This document shows, one piece after another, positions 10,284 through 19,340 of a stretch of 64,000 nucleotides of DNA; the first letter of the stretch is position 1, and each line of letters opens with the position of its first letter. Both the position numbers and the translations under genes were made by a program. The stretch is taken from contig NZ_CP047941.1 of the NCBI RefSeq assembly GCF_014279815.1, positions 1,240,001 to 1,304,000 on the forward strand. The letters are read 5' to 3'. Source of the DNA: Synechococcus sp. NOUM97013. Its GTDB lineage: Bacteria; Cyanobacteriota; Cyanobacteriia; PCC-6307; Cyanobiaceae. The notes under the pieces were generated by a model. It saw only the letters and a list, made by a program, of their open reading frames with translations. It was not told the DNA's origin and ran no database searches.

Positions 10284-10940
10284 TTAGCGACCTTCCAGGT
10301 CAACACCGTGGGTGTCGGTGCCACACGTACGCAAAAGGCCAAGGTTCTTCAAGCGTTGGTCAATGGCTTCGCAGACCACCGGAGACCAGTTCCAACGGGG
10401 CTGCATGTCGTAGTCATACCAAGCTTCTCCGCCATCAAAACCAAGGTCTGCCGCAGCATCAATCAGCTCTGGAAAGCCCAGTCGATAGCGGGCTGGATGG
10501 GCAAGGATCGCCAATCCACCGGCGTCATGGATGGCGCGACAGACACTGTCAGCCCGCAGTGCTTCTCCAACAGCAGCATCTCCGCGGTTGTAAACCGCCA
10601 ACGCCGGATGGCCGTGTTCAAAGCCAAGCGCCAGCACGTGCACGAGACAACCACGGAGAATTGCGCTGATCTCCATGCCCGTCCACAGGGTTGGGACAGG
10701 GTTGCCCTGGTTTTGCTGTTCGGCAAGCCAGCGCTGCATGGGGCTGTAGGCCGCACTCGAATGGTGATCCGTCACCGCCAGGTGCCTCAGGCCGTTGGCA
10801 CTGGCCTGGCGAATGAGATCGAGAGGCTCGAGGCTGCCGTCGCTGCAGAGCGTGTGGCAGTGGAAATTCAAGCGGCTCGGACAGCTCTCCGGCCCGATCG
10901 TTTCCAGAACTGAGGTCAGTGGGTGGGGATTCGTGACCAT
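10284..10940 (-). CDS. PHP-domain metal-dependent phosphoesterase
   Basis: A 218-residue single-domain PHP protein (polymerase and histidinol phosphatase superfamily). The metal-binding motifs are clear: NFHCHTLCSDGS near residue 25, the AVTDHHS block near residue 55, ILAHPARY in the second half and CGTDTHG near the end. Stand-alone members hydrolyse phosphoesters such as 3',5'-nucleoside bisphosphates; the actual substrate cannot be told from sequence. It starts 8 bases after the hemJ stop codon and is probably translated from the same message. Confidence 0.85.
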   Translation of the reverse strand: MVTNPHPLTSVLETIGPESCPSRLNFHCHTLCSDGSLEPLDLIRQASANGLRHLAVTDHHSSAAYSPMQRWLAEQQNQGNPVPTLWTGMEISAILRGCLVHVLALGFEHGHPALAVYNRGDAAVGEALRADSVCRAIHDAGGLAILAHPARYRLGFPELIDAAADLGFDGGEAWYDYDMQPRWNWSPVVCEAIDQRLKNLGLLRTCGTDTHGVDLEGR

Positions 10941-10948
10941 GGGCTGGT

Positions 10949-11530
10949 TCAGCTGGATGGTTCTGCAGCAGCGGCTTCAGCGCGCAGACGACGCCAGCGG
11001 GCATAGAACTGAATCGAGGCTGCCATGAACACCACCAGAGCCACGATGAACCAGGTGGCGGCACTGGTGGGGAATTGCGTCTTGAACACCACCAGCATCA
11101 CCACGATCACCAGCAGCAGCGTGGGAAGTTCATTGAGTGCACGCAGTTGCTTGCCGTTCCATTGACAGCTCCCCGCTTGGAGTTGCCCCATCAACCGGTA
11201 ACAGAAGACGTGATAGGCCAGAAGCGCGGCCACAAAGGCGAGCTTGGCGTGCATCCAACCCTGTTGCAGCCAGGATGGCTGAGCAATGAGCAGTCCGATC
11301 GCCATGGACACCGCGACCACCATTCCTGGAGTGGTGATGATGTTCGCGAGTCGCTTCTCCATCAGCCCGTATTGCTGCTGAAAGGCGATGCGCAGTTCAG
11401 GAGTCAGCTCTTCAGCTTCGACGTGATAGATGAACAACCTCACCAGATAGAACAGACCGGCGAACCAAACCACCACACCGACGATGTGGAGCGTTTTGAA
11501 CCAGAGATAGGCCTCAGGGGGGAGCGTCAT
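10949..11530 (-). CDS. hemJ: HemJ-type protoporphyrinogen IX oxidase
   Basis: A 193-residue membrane protein of the UPF0093/HemJ family, which oxidises protoporphyrinogen IX to protoporphyrin IX on the shared path to heme and chlorophyll. Visible features are about four or five hydrophobic helices, the conserved His in TLHIVGVVVWFAGLFYLVRL near residue 14, the GLMEKRLANIITTPGM segment and the WMHAKLAFV segment carrying the second key His/Lys pair. The C-terminal tail is Arg/Ala/Glu-rich. It lies between a photolyase-related gene and the PHP gene with short gaps. Confidence 0.92.
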   Translation of the reverse strand: MTLPPEAYLWFKTLHIVGVVVWFAGLFYLVRLFIYHVEAEELTPELRIAFQQQYGLMEKRLANIITTPGMVVAVSMAIGLLIAQPSWLQQGWMHAKLAFVAALLAYHVFCYRLMGQLQAGSCQWNGKQLRALNELPTLLLVIVVMLVVFKTQFPTSAATWFIVALVVFMAASIQFYARWRRLRAEAAAAEPSS

Positions 11531-11564
11531 CAGATCGATCGAGGTGGGTGACCTTGGACAGGCT

Positions 11565-13052
11565 TCAGGTCAGGGATTCAAGGAACATCCCTGCACGGTG
11601 CTGATGGGTGTTGAGCACCTCGGGAGCCATCCGATCCAGGTTGCGAGCCATCATCGCCAGCCGGTACTGGCCACGGAAAAAGCTCTCGTGCCTCTTGATG
11701 AAACTCCAAAACAACCCATCCCAGACCTCACACCATTCGCCCTTGCGGTAATCCGACATCTTGCGGACGTAGTTGGATCCTGAGAGATAGGGCTTGGTAG
11801 TGAACAAACCTCCGTCAGCGAACTGGCTCATGCCATACACATTGGGAACCATCACCCAGTCGTAGGCATCCACGAATAACTCCATGAACCAGGTGTAGAC
11901 CCGGTTCGGATGAAAGCCACACAACAACATCACATTGCCAACCAGCATCAGCCGTTCGATGTGATGGCAATAGCCGGTGTCGAGCGCGTGTCGGATGGCG
12001 TCGTCGATTGGCGGTAGTCCCGTGGTTCCCAGGTAGAACGCTTGGGGAATGGGCCGATCTTCAAATTCCCAGAAATTGCCGTTGCGCATCACAACGCCAT
12101 GGCGCTTGTACATCGCCGCCATGAATTCCCTCCAACCAATGATCTGACGGATGAATCCCTCCAGTGAGTTGAGGGGCACGTCACCGTCTGAAGCCCGTTC
12201 GAGGGTTCGGTCCAGCACCTGTTGCGGTGTTACCAGGCCGATGTTGAGCATGGGAGTGAGCACGCTGTGCCACATCACACGGTGCTCGGTGCTGATGGCG
12301 TCCTCATAGGCCCCGAATTGCTTGAACCTGACGTCCAGAAAAGTCTGCAACCAACGATCGGCCTGGTGGTGATCGAGGGGGTATGCGAATCGTGTCCACG
12401 ATCCAATCAATGGCAGCTGCTCAGCTTCGAGTTGTTCACGGGCCAGATCAACGCGTGAATCAGAACCAGCGTCCGGCTCCACCGGCACCACGATGCCCTT
12501 GGGCAGTTTCTTGCGATTGTCCGCATCAAAGCTCCATCGGCCTCCAACGGGATTGCCGTCGGCATCCATCAACACACCGAGGCGTCGACGCTGCATCTCA
12601 TAGAACTTGGCCATGAAAGGCCTGCGACCGTTGTTGAAGTGCTCCTCAACAACGGCATCGGGCGTCAGCAACATCGGCGTGGCGCTCACCTCCAGAGCAC
12701 AGGAATGGGAGGCGACAAAGCTCTGCAGTCGCTTCGACAGCAGATCGTCGATGGGATCAGCGAGGTGAAAGCTGCGAAATCCCTGCTTGAGCAAAGCCTG
12801 GAGATGCTCTGCAGTGTCTCTGGCCTGGTGATGAAGGCGCTGCTGGACGTTGAAGCCTCGCTCTCGCAACGTGTCGGCGTAGGCCGACATCGAGGCGCGG
12901 TGCAGCAGAGCACGTTGACGATGCACCTGCATCGGCCATCGAGGATCTGTACCGAAAAACAGCGGATCTTCGACCAGAGCCACCGGTCGACCTGATTTCA
13001 GGCACGGATGATCAGCGAAGAGCTGATGCGGAAAGATCAGCGTCAGTTCCAT
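11565..13052 (-). CDS. Cryptochrome/photolyase-related protein (FeS-BCP/PhrB-like)
   Basis: A 495-residue protein of the prokaryotic photolyase-related group (PhrB/CryB-like), flavoproteins that repair UV-induced (6-4) photoproducts or sense light. Recognisable parts are the N-terminal antenna domain opening with TLIFPHQLF, and the FAD domain with GWREFMAAMYKRHG, CHHIERLMLVGNVMLLCGFHP, NVYGMSQFADGGLFTTKPY and the final KRHESFF. In the group's best-known members a CxxC plus further cysteines bind a 4Fe-4S cluster just after the SDY motif. Here that region reads SDYRKGEWCEVWDG: it is shorter and keeps one cysteine (about residue 440), so a normal cluster looks unlikely. It starts 2 bases after the small secreted gene downstream of uvrC. 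Confidence 0.9.
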   Translation of the reverse strand: MELTLIFPHQLFADHPCLKSGRPVALVEDPLFFGTDPRWPMQVHRQRALLHRASMSAYADTLRERGFNVQQRLHHQARDTAEHLQALLKQGFRSFHLADPIDDLLSKRLQSFVASHSCALEVSATPMLLTPDAVVEEHFNNGRRPFMAKFYEMQRRRLGVLMDADGNPVGGRWSFDADNRKKLPKGIVVPVEPDAGSDSRVDLAREQLEAEQLPLIGSWTRFAYPLDHHQADRWLQTFLDVRFKQFGAYEDAISTEHRVMWHSVLTPMLNIGLVTPQQVLDRTLERASDGDVPLNSLEGFIRQIIGWREFMAAMYKRHGVVMRNGNFWEFEDRPIPQAFYLGTTGLPPIDDAIRHALDTGYCHHIERLMLVGNVMLLCGFHPNRVYTWFMELFVDAYDWVMVPNVYGMSQFADGGLFTTKPYLSGSNYVRKMSDYRKGEWCEVWDGLFWSFIKRHESFFRGQYRLAMMARNLDRMAPEVLNTHQHRAGMFLESLT

Positions 13053-13054
13053 CG

Positions 13055-13354
13055 TCAGCCTTCACCGGCAAGTCGACAGGCGCGACGTCCAATGGCTGTG
13101 GCGTAGGCACGATCCACAGGACCCGACATCGGACTGAGCTGACCAGCTCGGCAGTTCATCACCACCTTTTCGCGATGGCCGAGCTGATCATTCAGTTTGA
13201 GCACCAGCTGCCAGTGGTTCTTGGCACTTCGAGTGATGTCATCGGCGCAGACAGGACCGGTGCAAAGACCTGGAGAGGCTTCAACACGCAGGGGCGAGAC
13301 CAGTCCCGTGAGCAGACCAAACAACAGTGCGGCCAAGGTGAGGACTCGCATCAT
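13055..13354 (-). CDS. Small secreted cysteine-containing protein
   Basis: A 98-99 residue protein with a classic signal peptide: [20 protein letters not shown], then a likely cleavage site after VEA. The mature part has four cysteines (LCTG, VCAD, NCRAG, ACRLAG), enough for two disulfides, and looks like a small periplasmic or lumenal protein. I recognise no family. Two adjacent ATG codons (13354 and 13351) overlap the TGA stop of uvrC, and the gene ends 2 bases before the photolyase-like gene, so it is embedded in a DNA-repair transcript. No function can be assigned. Confidence 0.6.
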   Translation of the reverse strand: MMRVLTLAALLFGLLTGLVSPLRVEASPGLCTGPVCADDITRSAKNHWQLVLKLNDQLGHREKVVMNCRAGQLSPMSGPVDRAYATAIGRRACRLAGEG

Positions 13355-15312
13355 GGCTGTGACGATCCTGGGTCGTGAGTGGGCCCATCCTGCTCTGCAT
13401 CCTCATCGGGGTGAAAAAAACGGCGAATATCCCGTGCCAAGGCCAAGCCGACTCCTGGAGCCTGAGCGAGGGTTTCAACTGTGGCCAGTTGGATGGCATC
13501 AATCGAATGAAAGTGGGCAAGCAGGTCTTTGACCCGCTTGGGACCAACGCCGGGGATGTCTGATAACCGCGAACGCTTCATGCGCTCACCCCGCTGCTGA
13601 CGGTGAAAACTCACAGCGAACCGGTGCGCTTCATCTCGCAGGCGCCGGAGCAGAGCCACCCCAAGTTGATCGGGCTCACTGTCGAGCGGCTGACTTTCCC
13701 CTGGCATGAAGATCTCTTCACGCTGCTTGGCCAGGGAACACACATTGAGATCTTGATGCAGGTCGAGCTCCCGCAACGCCTCCATCACGGCAGACAACTG
13801 ACCCTTGCCACCGTCGATCATCACCACATCAGGCCAGTCGTTGAGGCCATCGGTCTGCAGGGCACTACCGCCCTTGTGACGCAGTGCACCGAGATCAACG
13901 CCATCAGCCTTCGCCCTGGCCCAACGCCGGAAACGACGGCGCATGATCTCCGCCATCGCCATGAAGTCATCGCTGTGTCCGGCTCGGATGCTGCTGCTGC
14001 GGATCTTGTATTTGCGGTAGTGCTGCTTGGCAGGAAGCCCATCGATAAACACCACTTGGGATGCCACTGCGTCGCTGCCTTGGATGTGACTGATGTCGTA
14101 GCCCTCGATTCGACGCGGTGGAATGGGGAGTTCCAACAATTGCGCTAGATCCTCCGTGGCCAGGGCCTGCTGTTCCTGACTCTGCTTGGCACGCTGAAGC
14201 TCGTAGTCGGCATTGCGCTGCACCAGATCGATCAGATCCGCTTTCTGACGTTGCTTGGGGCAATGGATCTGCACCCTGCGCTCTCGCTGCTCAGTGAGCC
14301 ACTCCTCCAGCAGGAGTTGCTGATGGAGTGGATGTTGCACCAGCAATTCCGGTGGAATTTCCACCGCATCCACCTGGCTGTAGTGCTCTTCAATCACCCT
14401 CTGAAGAATCAGGCCAGGTTCCTGACCCGAGGCATCGGCCATGTATCCCAGTCGGCCGACAAGCTTGCCGGCTCGCATCTGAAACAACTGAACAGCCGCG
14501 AGCCGCTCATCCGCAGCCATGGCAATCACATCCCGACTGACCGATGAGTCGGCGATACTCATCTTCTGATCTGCGGTGAGTTGATCCAGTCCCTGCAGTT
14601 GATCACGCACCTTTGCGGCGGCTTCGAAATCCAGCCGCTCGGCATAGCGATCCATTTGTTCATGCAAAAGGGTCTGCAGTTCATCACTGCGGCCCTGAAA
14701 CACCATGGCCACCTTGCGCAGGGTGCGGTGATAGTCCTCGGAGCTGATTTTCTCCTGGCAAACCCCTGGACACCGGCCGATGTTGTAGTTCAGACAGGTG
14801 CGGTCCTGGTGCAGTGGTCGAGGTCGCTGCCTCAGCGGAAACACTCGCTTCACAAGGAACAAGGTGCGCCGCAAAAGCCCTACATCGACATAGGGCCCGT
14901 AAAAGCGATCGAGTGGACTGCGAAACCGTCGGCGCCGGGTGATGAAGATCCTTGGATAAGCCTCGCTCCAGGTGATGCAGAGATAGGGATATTTTTTGTC
15001 GTCTTTCAACAGCACATTGAAGTGGGGCTGCTGGTTTTTGATCAGATTGGCCTCCAACGCGAGGGCTTCGGCCTCGCTATCAGTGACGATGAATTCAATC
15101 TCACAGATCTGACGCACCATCAAACGAATGCGCGGGCTCAGGTCATGCCGGCTTCGGAAGTAGCTGCGCACACGGCTGCGCAGGCTTTTGGATTTGCCCA
15201 CGTACAGCAGACGATCCTCGGCATCCCGCATCAGGTAACACCCCGGTTCCGTCGGGATTTCCTTCAGGCGTCGTTCGAGGCGATCCGGTTGCTCGAGCAA
15301 AGGGGACTGCAT
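13351..15312 (-). CDS. uvrC: Excinuclease ABC subunit C
   Basis: UvrC makes the two incisions of nucleotide excision repair together with UvrA and UvrB. The 653-residue chain has the GIY-YIG-type nuclease at the N terminus ([20 protein letters not shown]), the UVR helix for UvrB binding ([20 protein letters not shown] near residue 215), the RNase H-like C-terminal nuclease ([26 protein letters not shown]) and paired helix-hairpin-helix DNA-binding motifs near the end ([23 protein letters not shown]). Length is typical. It begins the six-gene minus-strand run and diverges from coaD across about 60 bases. Confidence 0.97.
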   Translation of the reverse strand: MQSPLLEQPDRLERRLKEIPTEPGCYLMRDAEDRLLYVGKSKSLRSRVRSYFRSRHDLSPRIRLMVRQICEIEFIVTDSEAEALALEANLIKNQQPHFNVLLKDDKKYPYLCITWSEAYPRIFITRRRRFRSPLDRFYGPYVDVGLLRRTLFLVKRVFPLRQRPRPLHQDRTCLNYNIGRCPGVCQEKISSEDYHRTLRKVAMVFQGRSDELQTLLHEQMDRYAERLDFEAAAKVRDQLQGLDQLTADQKMSIADSSVSRDVIAMAADERLAAVQLFQMRAGKLVGRLGYMADASGQEPGLILQRVIEEHYSQVDAVEIPPELLVQHPLHQQLLLEEWLTEQRERRVQIHCPKQRQKADLIDLVQRNADYELQRAKQSQEQQALATEDLAQLLELPIPPRRIEGYDISHIQGSDAVASQVVFIDGLPAKQHYRKYKIRSSSIRAGHSDDFMAMAEIMRRRFRRWARAKADGVDLGALRHKGGSALQTDGLNDWPDVVMIDGGKGQLSAVMEALRELDLHQDLNVCSLAKQREEIFMPGESQPLDSEPDQLGVALLRRLRDEAHRFAVSFHRQQRGERMKRSRLSDIPGVGPKRVKDLLAHFHSIDAIQLATVETLAQAPGVGLALARDIRRFFHPDEDAEQDGPTHDPGSSQP

Positions 15313-15374
15313 GCCGAGAATCTAGAGATGCCGGGGTGCATAGGATCCGGCCAGCTCGACCTGCTGATCTCGGG

Positions 15375-15872
15375 ATGAAAGCGCTTTATCCAGGCAGCTT
15401 CGATCCGCTGACGCTGGGGCATCTTGATCTGATTGAACGGGGTGCCTCTCTCGTGGATGAGCTGGTAGTGGCTGTCTTGCAGAACCCTGGGAAATCACCC
15501 ACTTTCCCCTTGGAACAGCGTCTCCACCAGATCCGTGTATCAACGGCCCATCTCAGCAATGTCACGGTGACAAGCTTTGACGGACTGACCGTTGAGTGCG
15601 CACGTCGTCATCGTGCTCGGCTGATTCTGCGCGGACTTCGCGCCATGAGCGATTTCGAGTACGAACTTCAAATTGCCCACACCAACCGATCTCTCGACCC
15701 GGATTTCGAAACAATTTTCCTCAGCACCGCTGCCCACTACAGCTTTTTGAGCAGTTCAGTGGTCAAGGAAGTGGCACGATTTGGTGGATCTGTGGATCAC
15801 ATGGTGCCTCCGGTGGTGGCGGAGGACCTCGGAAGGTTCTTTAATTCGGCTTTCCATCCCCCGTCGCGATGA
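15375..15872 (+). CDS. coaD: Phosphopantetheine adenylyltransferase
   Basis: CoaD joins ATP and 4'-phosphopantetheine to form dephospho-CoA, the penultimate step of coenzyme A synthesis. The 165-residue chain starts [20 protein letters not shown] with the TxGH nucleotidyltransferase motif, has [14 protein letters not shown] in the middle and [14 protein letters not shown] towards the end, all as in the family. I start at the ATG at 15375; the frame remains open 13 codons upstream but that part is not family-like. The stop overlaps the next gene's start by four bases (ATGA). Confidence 0.96.
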   Translation: MKALYPGSFDPLTLGHLDLIERGASLVDELVVAVLQNPGKSPTFPLEQRLHQIRVSTAHLSNVTVTSFDGLTVECARRHRARLILRGLRAMSDFEYELQIAHTNRSLDPDFETIFLSTAAHYSFLSSSVVKEVARFGGSVDHMVPPVVAEDLGRFFNSAFHPPSR

Positions 15873-16798
15873 GCGAGATCCGGTTCTCCGTAATCGACCA
15901 GCTCGATCAGCTCGAGGAAATCGTGCTGGAGGGTAGTCGCATTCCCTTCAGTGGCGGGAGGCTCGTCAACGAGCAGGACGCCGTTGAGCTTCTTGATGCC
16001 GTCCGTGAAGCGATGCCGGGTCAGGTGGCTGAAGCCGATCAACTGCTGCAGAAGCGCGATGACTTCATCGCCACAGCCCGCAGTCAGGCGGATGAGATCG
16101 TCAACACAGCGCAGCAGCAGCGTGACCAACTGCTTGCCCAGGCCTCCATCCGTCAGGAAGCGGAACGTCAGGCCGCCGAAATGCGCGAACAGATCCGGCA
16201 GCAGTGTGAGCAACTGCTCCAGACCACCCGTCAGCAGGCTGCGCAGATGGAACAAGAGATGCAGACCAAGCAGGCTCAGCTTGAACAGCAGTTCTCCACA
16301 CGCCGTCAGCAACTAGAGCAGGAAGCTCTGCAGCGCAGGCAGCAGCTCGATCAGGAGGCGATCGAACTCAAACGCCAGTTAAGCGAGCAGCATGAACGCA
16401 ACCGTCAGCAATCACTCCAGGAGCTCGAGCTCATTCGTCAGGAAGGTCTGAGGATTCAGAAGGAAGCCCAGGCTGAAGCTGAGCGGCTCCAGCAGGATGC
16501 TTTGCAATTCCGTCAACAGACTCAGCAGCAGTGTGAATCGCTGATCCAACGCAGCCGAAAAGAAGCCTCCACGGTTCAGGAAGGGGCCAATCGCTACGCC
16601 GAACAAACGTTGGGAGAACTGGAGCAGCGACTCAAGGAGATGGCTCAGGTTGTGTTGGCCGGACGGCAGGAACTGATCAAGATCCAGACCGGTCAGACAG
16701 TGTCCAGCACTGCTGAAACCAATGACAGCAAAACCGTGCCGATCAGCCGGGCACGTCGGGCTGCATCTCGGCTGCGTCAGATGAAGGGCACGGGCTGA
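15869..16798 (+). CDS. SepIVA/DivIVA-like coiled-coil protein
   Basis: A 309-residue Gln/Glu/Arg-rich protein. Residues about 8-60 form a conserved head ([19 protein letters not shown], then [20 protein letters not shown]). A long coiled coil follows from about 60 to 275, and the tail is basic ([14 protein letters not shown]). From memory of the mycobacterial cell-division factor SepIVA, the head shows the same spacing: a leading LDEL, a small Gly-rich turn, LIDDI, an AIPGEL-like motif and then RD. The ATG overlaps the coaD stop (ATGA), and a similar coiled-coil gene sits beside coaD in Actinobacteria. A septation or envelope-growth role is inference; a generic coiled-coil protein is the alternative. 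Its 3' end overlaps dacB by 56 bases. Confidence 0.65.
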   Translation: MSEIRFSVIDQLDQLEEIVLEGSRIPFSGGRLVNEQDAVELLDAVREAMPGQVAEADQLLQKRDDFIATARSQADEIVNTAQQQRDQLLAQASIRQEAERQAAEMREQIRQQCEQLLQTTRQQAAQMEQEMQTKQAQLEQQFSTRRQQLEQEALQRRQQLDQEAIELKRQLSEQHERNRQQSLQELELIRQEGLRIQKEAQAEAERLQQDALQFRQQTQQQCESLIQRSRKEASTVQEGANRYAEQTLGELEQRLKEMAQVVLAGRQELIKIQTGQTVSSTAETNDSKTVPISRARRAASRLRQMKGTG

Positions 16799-18041
16799 AC
16801 CGTTGTACGGATCGGAGGATCTGCCCCATCACCGTGTTGGGGTAACTCGATCCGTTGGAAATCATCGCCACGTAGCGCGGCCCATCCTGCGTTTGCAGAA
16901 ATCCGGAGATGCTGCGCACACCACTGATGGTTCCAGTCTTTCCGCGGAATTTTCCATCCAAAATGGTTCCGCGATAGAGATTGCGGAGGGTTCCCCGTTG
17001 TCCTGCAATGGCCATGGACGCCTGGTAGTAGGGCGCGAAAGGATGTTGGTCCATGCGCATCAGCAGGGCTGCGATGGTGCGACTGGTGACCCTGTTGTTG
17101 CGAGACAGGCCACTTCCGTCAGCCACCCGCAGTCCTTGGATTGGCAGCCCCTGCTCGAACATCCAGCGTTCGGTGGCTCTGGACGCTGCATTCACATCCC
17201 AGAGGCCGGAAGCCTGTCGCATCAACACTTCTGCGGTGAAGTTGTGGCTTTCCGTGTTGGCCAGGCTGAGCAGCGCGTGCATGGGTGCGGAGGCTTCCTC
17301 ATGCAAAACCACGCTGTTGTCGTCATCCATTGACAGGGGCTCAGCCATGGGTTGCCCCCTTTCGATGCTCACTGAGCCACCACGGCGTGAAACCTCTTTG
17401 CGAAACAGAACCTGGAGACGGTTGTAGGGGTCGCTGACGGCTCCACCCACGGCATTGCTGGTTAAGGCGAGACGTGTGATCGGAGCGCCGTAGGCATAAC
17501 CACGATCGGCCGGATGCCAGTCCGCTGGCCACCAGTTGGCACGTGGTTCCTCACGGACCATCAACTTGACGTCTAGTGGAGATCCACCCATGGATCCGCC
17601 CTGACGCAGAGCTGCCATCGCAAAACGCTGCAAGCCGGCGATTCCGAGGTCTGGATCACCCTCTCCGTTCAGTTCAAGGGATCCATCAGGACGCTGGATT
17701 AAGCGGGTCTTGAGACGGAAGTCGGGGCCCAGACGATCGAGCGCAAAGGCGGTACTGATCAACTTCTGATTGGAGGCCGGAATCCTGGGAACGCCACCAT
17801 TCACATCACCCAGGATGTCGCCGTCACTGTTGAGCACCGTGACGGACCACACACGGGCTTCAGCACCTAGATCAGCACGAAGGGCTTCGGCAAGGGCCGG
17901 ACAGGGTCTCCCCGGTTGAAGAGTTGGAAGCGGTTGCTCGGTTTCCGGCGGCGGCGGCGCAATCAACGGCAAACCCTCGGCGCGCACCGTTTGGGCTGCC
18001 AGCGGCAGCAGCAGGGCCAGTGAAAAGCCGAGCGACTTCAT
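16743..18041 (-). CDS. dacB: D-alanyl-D-alanine carboxypeptidase/endopeptidase (PBP4 type)
   Basis: A 432-residue low-molecular-weight penicillin-binding protein of the S13 family, which trims or cleaves peptide crosslinks in the periplasm. It has a signal peptide (SLGFSLALLLPLAAQTVRAEG), the serine motif SNQKL within RIPASNQKLISTAF near residue 90, the SxN-type motif in DGSGLSRNNRVTS, and KTG in RGKTGTISGVRS. Length fits the family. The start overlaps the DUF4330 gene by four bases. The stop lies inside the end of the convergent coiled-coil gene, so the last 18 or so codons of both are read on opposite strands. Confidence 0.93.
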   Translation of the reverse strand: MKSLGFSLALLLPLAAQTVRAEGLPLIAPPPPETEQPLPTLQPGRPCPALAEALRADLGAEARVWSVTVLNSDGDILGDVNGGVPRIPASNQKLISTAFALDRLGPDFRLKTRLIQRPDGSLELNGEGDPDLGIAGLQRFAMAALRQGGSMGGSPLDVKLMVREEPRANWWPADWHPADRGYAYGAPITRLALTSNAVGGAVSDPYNRLQVLFRKEVSRRGGSVSIERGQPMAEPLSMDDDNSVVLHEEASAPMHALLSLANTESHNFTAEVLMRQASGLWDVNAASRATERWMFEQGLPIQGLRVADGSGLSRNNRVTSRTIAALLMRMDQHPFAPYYQASMAIAGQRGTLRNLYRGTILDGKFRGKTGTISGVRSISGFLQTQDGPRYVAMISNGSSYPNTVMGQILRSVQRFSPCPSSDAAEMQPDVPG

Positions 18042-18553
18042 TGAATCGTCACCCCACTCACGGTTCCATTCACGCGGTAGGTGCGCCCTTCCAACTCCAC
18101 AGGAATTCCCACCTTGAGCTTGGTCCCAGCCATCACCACCCCCGATGGAGTCACCGTGGCATCGCCCTTGAGCACAAAACGGGCATTGAGCATGCCGTAG
18201 ATGTCTTTGTTGGGATCGTCAGCCACCACCACACGGCCATCGGGTTGAACCGCAGTCAGACGCCGTCGGATGTCATCGACACGCACCAGTTCAGCGGTTC
18301 CTGCAGGCTGATTTCTGATCACCAGGGTGGTCCGCCCAGCATCTAGCGCTTCTCGCACTAGGCCATCCGGATCTGCGGCACTGGTATTGCGAACGTCCAC
18401 CATCACTTCAACGGGCTTGAGTGCACCGGTGGCCTTGGCCACCGCAGTGCTCAGTTTCGGGCTCCACAACACGCCTCCGGCCGCTGCAACGACCACGAGA
18501 ACCGCCGCCGCGTCGACAACTGACAGCGATCGCAAGCGGTCCTTGAAGGTCAT
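18038..18553 (-). CDS. DUF4330 family protein
   Basis: A 171-residue protein with an N-terminal membrane anchor (VVDAAAVLVVVAAAGGVLW) followed by a periplasmic or lumenal domain with the DUF4330 pattern: VEVMVDVRNTSAADPDGL, TTLVIRNQPAGTAELV, MLNARFVLKGDATVTPSGVV and a C-terminal beta-rich YRVNGTVSGV. The family is mainly cyanobacterial and has no assigned function. It is translationally coupled to dacB (four-base overlap), which suggests an envelope role, though that is inference. Confidence 0.85.
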   Translation of the reverse strand: MTFKDRLRSLSVVDAAAVLVVVAAAGGVLWSPKLSTAVAKATGALKPVEVMVDVRNTSAADPDGLVREALDAGRTTLVIRNQPAGTAELVRVDDIRRRLTAVQPDGRVVVADDPNKDIYGMLNARFVLKGDATVTPSGVVMAGTKLKVGIPVELEGRTYRVNGTVSGVTIQ

Positions 18554-18597
18554 AAACAGTCACTTTCTGGCAACACTAAAAGTGAAGTGGCTGAGGA

Positions 18598-19293
18598 TCA
18601 ACCACGGAGATCGTCAATGAAGCGATCCACCGCACCCAACTTTTGACGTAAGCCATCAGTCGATGAGGCCAGTGCGTCATCGATTTGTTCCTGATCTGGC
18701 CGCGCTTCAAACTGCTGGACCCAGCGATAGCCAGCGGGGTCTAGCCGAAACAGCTCCCATTCTTTCAAGTGCTCCTGCATGAGTGCTCCCTGTACAAAAG
18801 GCTCAAGATGAAAGGCCGATTGCCAGGTGGAGACAAATCCCCGTCGCCGGGTGCGGGCCACGCTGCCGATCCCGACCGCGGCATCTTCCAGCCGTCCGTT
18901 GAGCAACACAACAGGTTCCATCCACTGGTTGCAGACCGCTTCAACAGTGTCGTAATCGCTGGGTTGTGCACCAACGATCAGCAGGAGATCCCCCCGCTGG
19001 GCCCAGGCTGGATCGCGTTGGAGCTGCATGAGATCCACACAGCAATCGGCCAGCTCCGGTCCGTCCCGTTTGGCCAGTGCAGCAGCACCAGCATCGGGCC
19101 AGGCCAACAGAAGACTGCGGCCGCTTTCCTTCAGCGCCGTTGCCAATCGCAAGGAAGGACCGAGCAGACGCAGGCCCTCAAATTTCCAGGTGATCTGCCA
19201 ACGACCGCGTCGCTTTGAGCCCAGAGCCTCCTGGAGCGCGACGAGCGTGCGCTCTTCAGCTTCGAATAGATCTGCAGGAAGAACTGCGCTCAC
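18598..19293 (-). CDS. DUF1995 family protein
   Basis: A 231-residue soluble protein of the DUF1995 family, found in cyanobacteria and plastids. Plant relatives of the LPA3 type have been linked to photosystem II accumulation. Family-like segments are WQITWKFEGLRLLGPSLRLA, a mid-chain GDLLLIVGAQPSDYDTVEAV, VVLLNGRLEDAAVGIGSVAR and FVSTWQSAFHLEPF. There are no transmembrane segments. It lies 44 bases upstream of the DUF4330 gene on the same strand and 47 bases downstream of the cysteine desulfurase. A function in this organism is not shown. Confidence 0.85.
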   Translation of the reverse strand: MSAVLPADLFEAEERTLVALQEALGSKRRGRWQITWKFEGLRLLGPSLRLATALKESGRSLLLAWPDAGAAALAKRDGPELADCCVDLMQLQRDPAWAQRGDLLLIVGAQPSDYDTVEAVCNQWMEPVVLLNGRLEDAAVGIGSVARTRRRGFVSTWQSAFHLEPFVQGALMQEHLKEWELFRLDPAGYRWVQQFEARPDQEQIDDALASSTDGLRQKLGAVDRFIDDLRG

Positions 19294-19340
19294 GGGGGAC
19301 TGGAAGTCGGCTTGGGGCGGAGCGTAGAACCCTCACCCTG

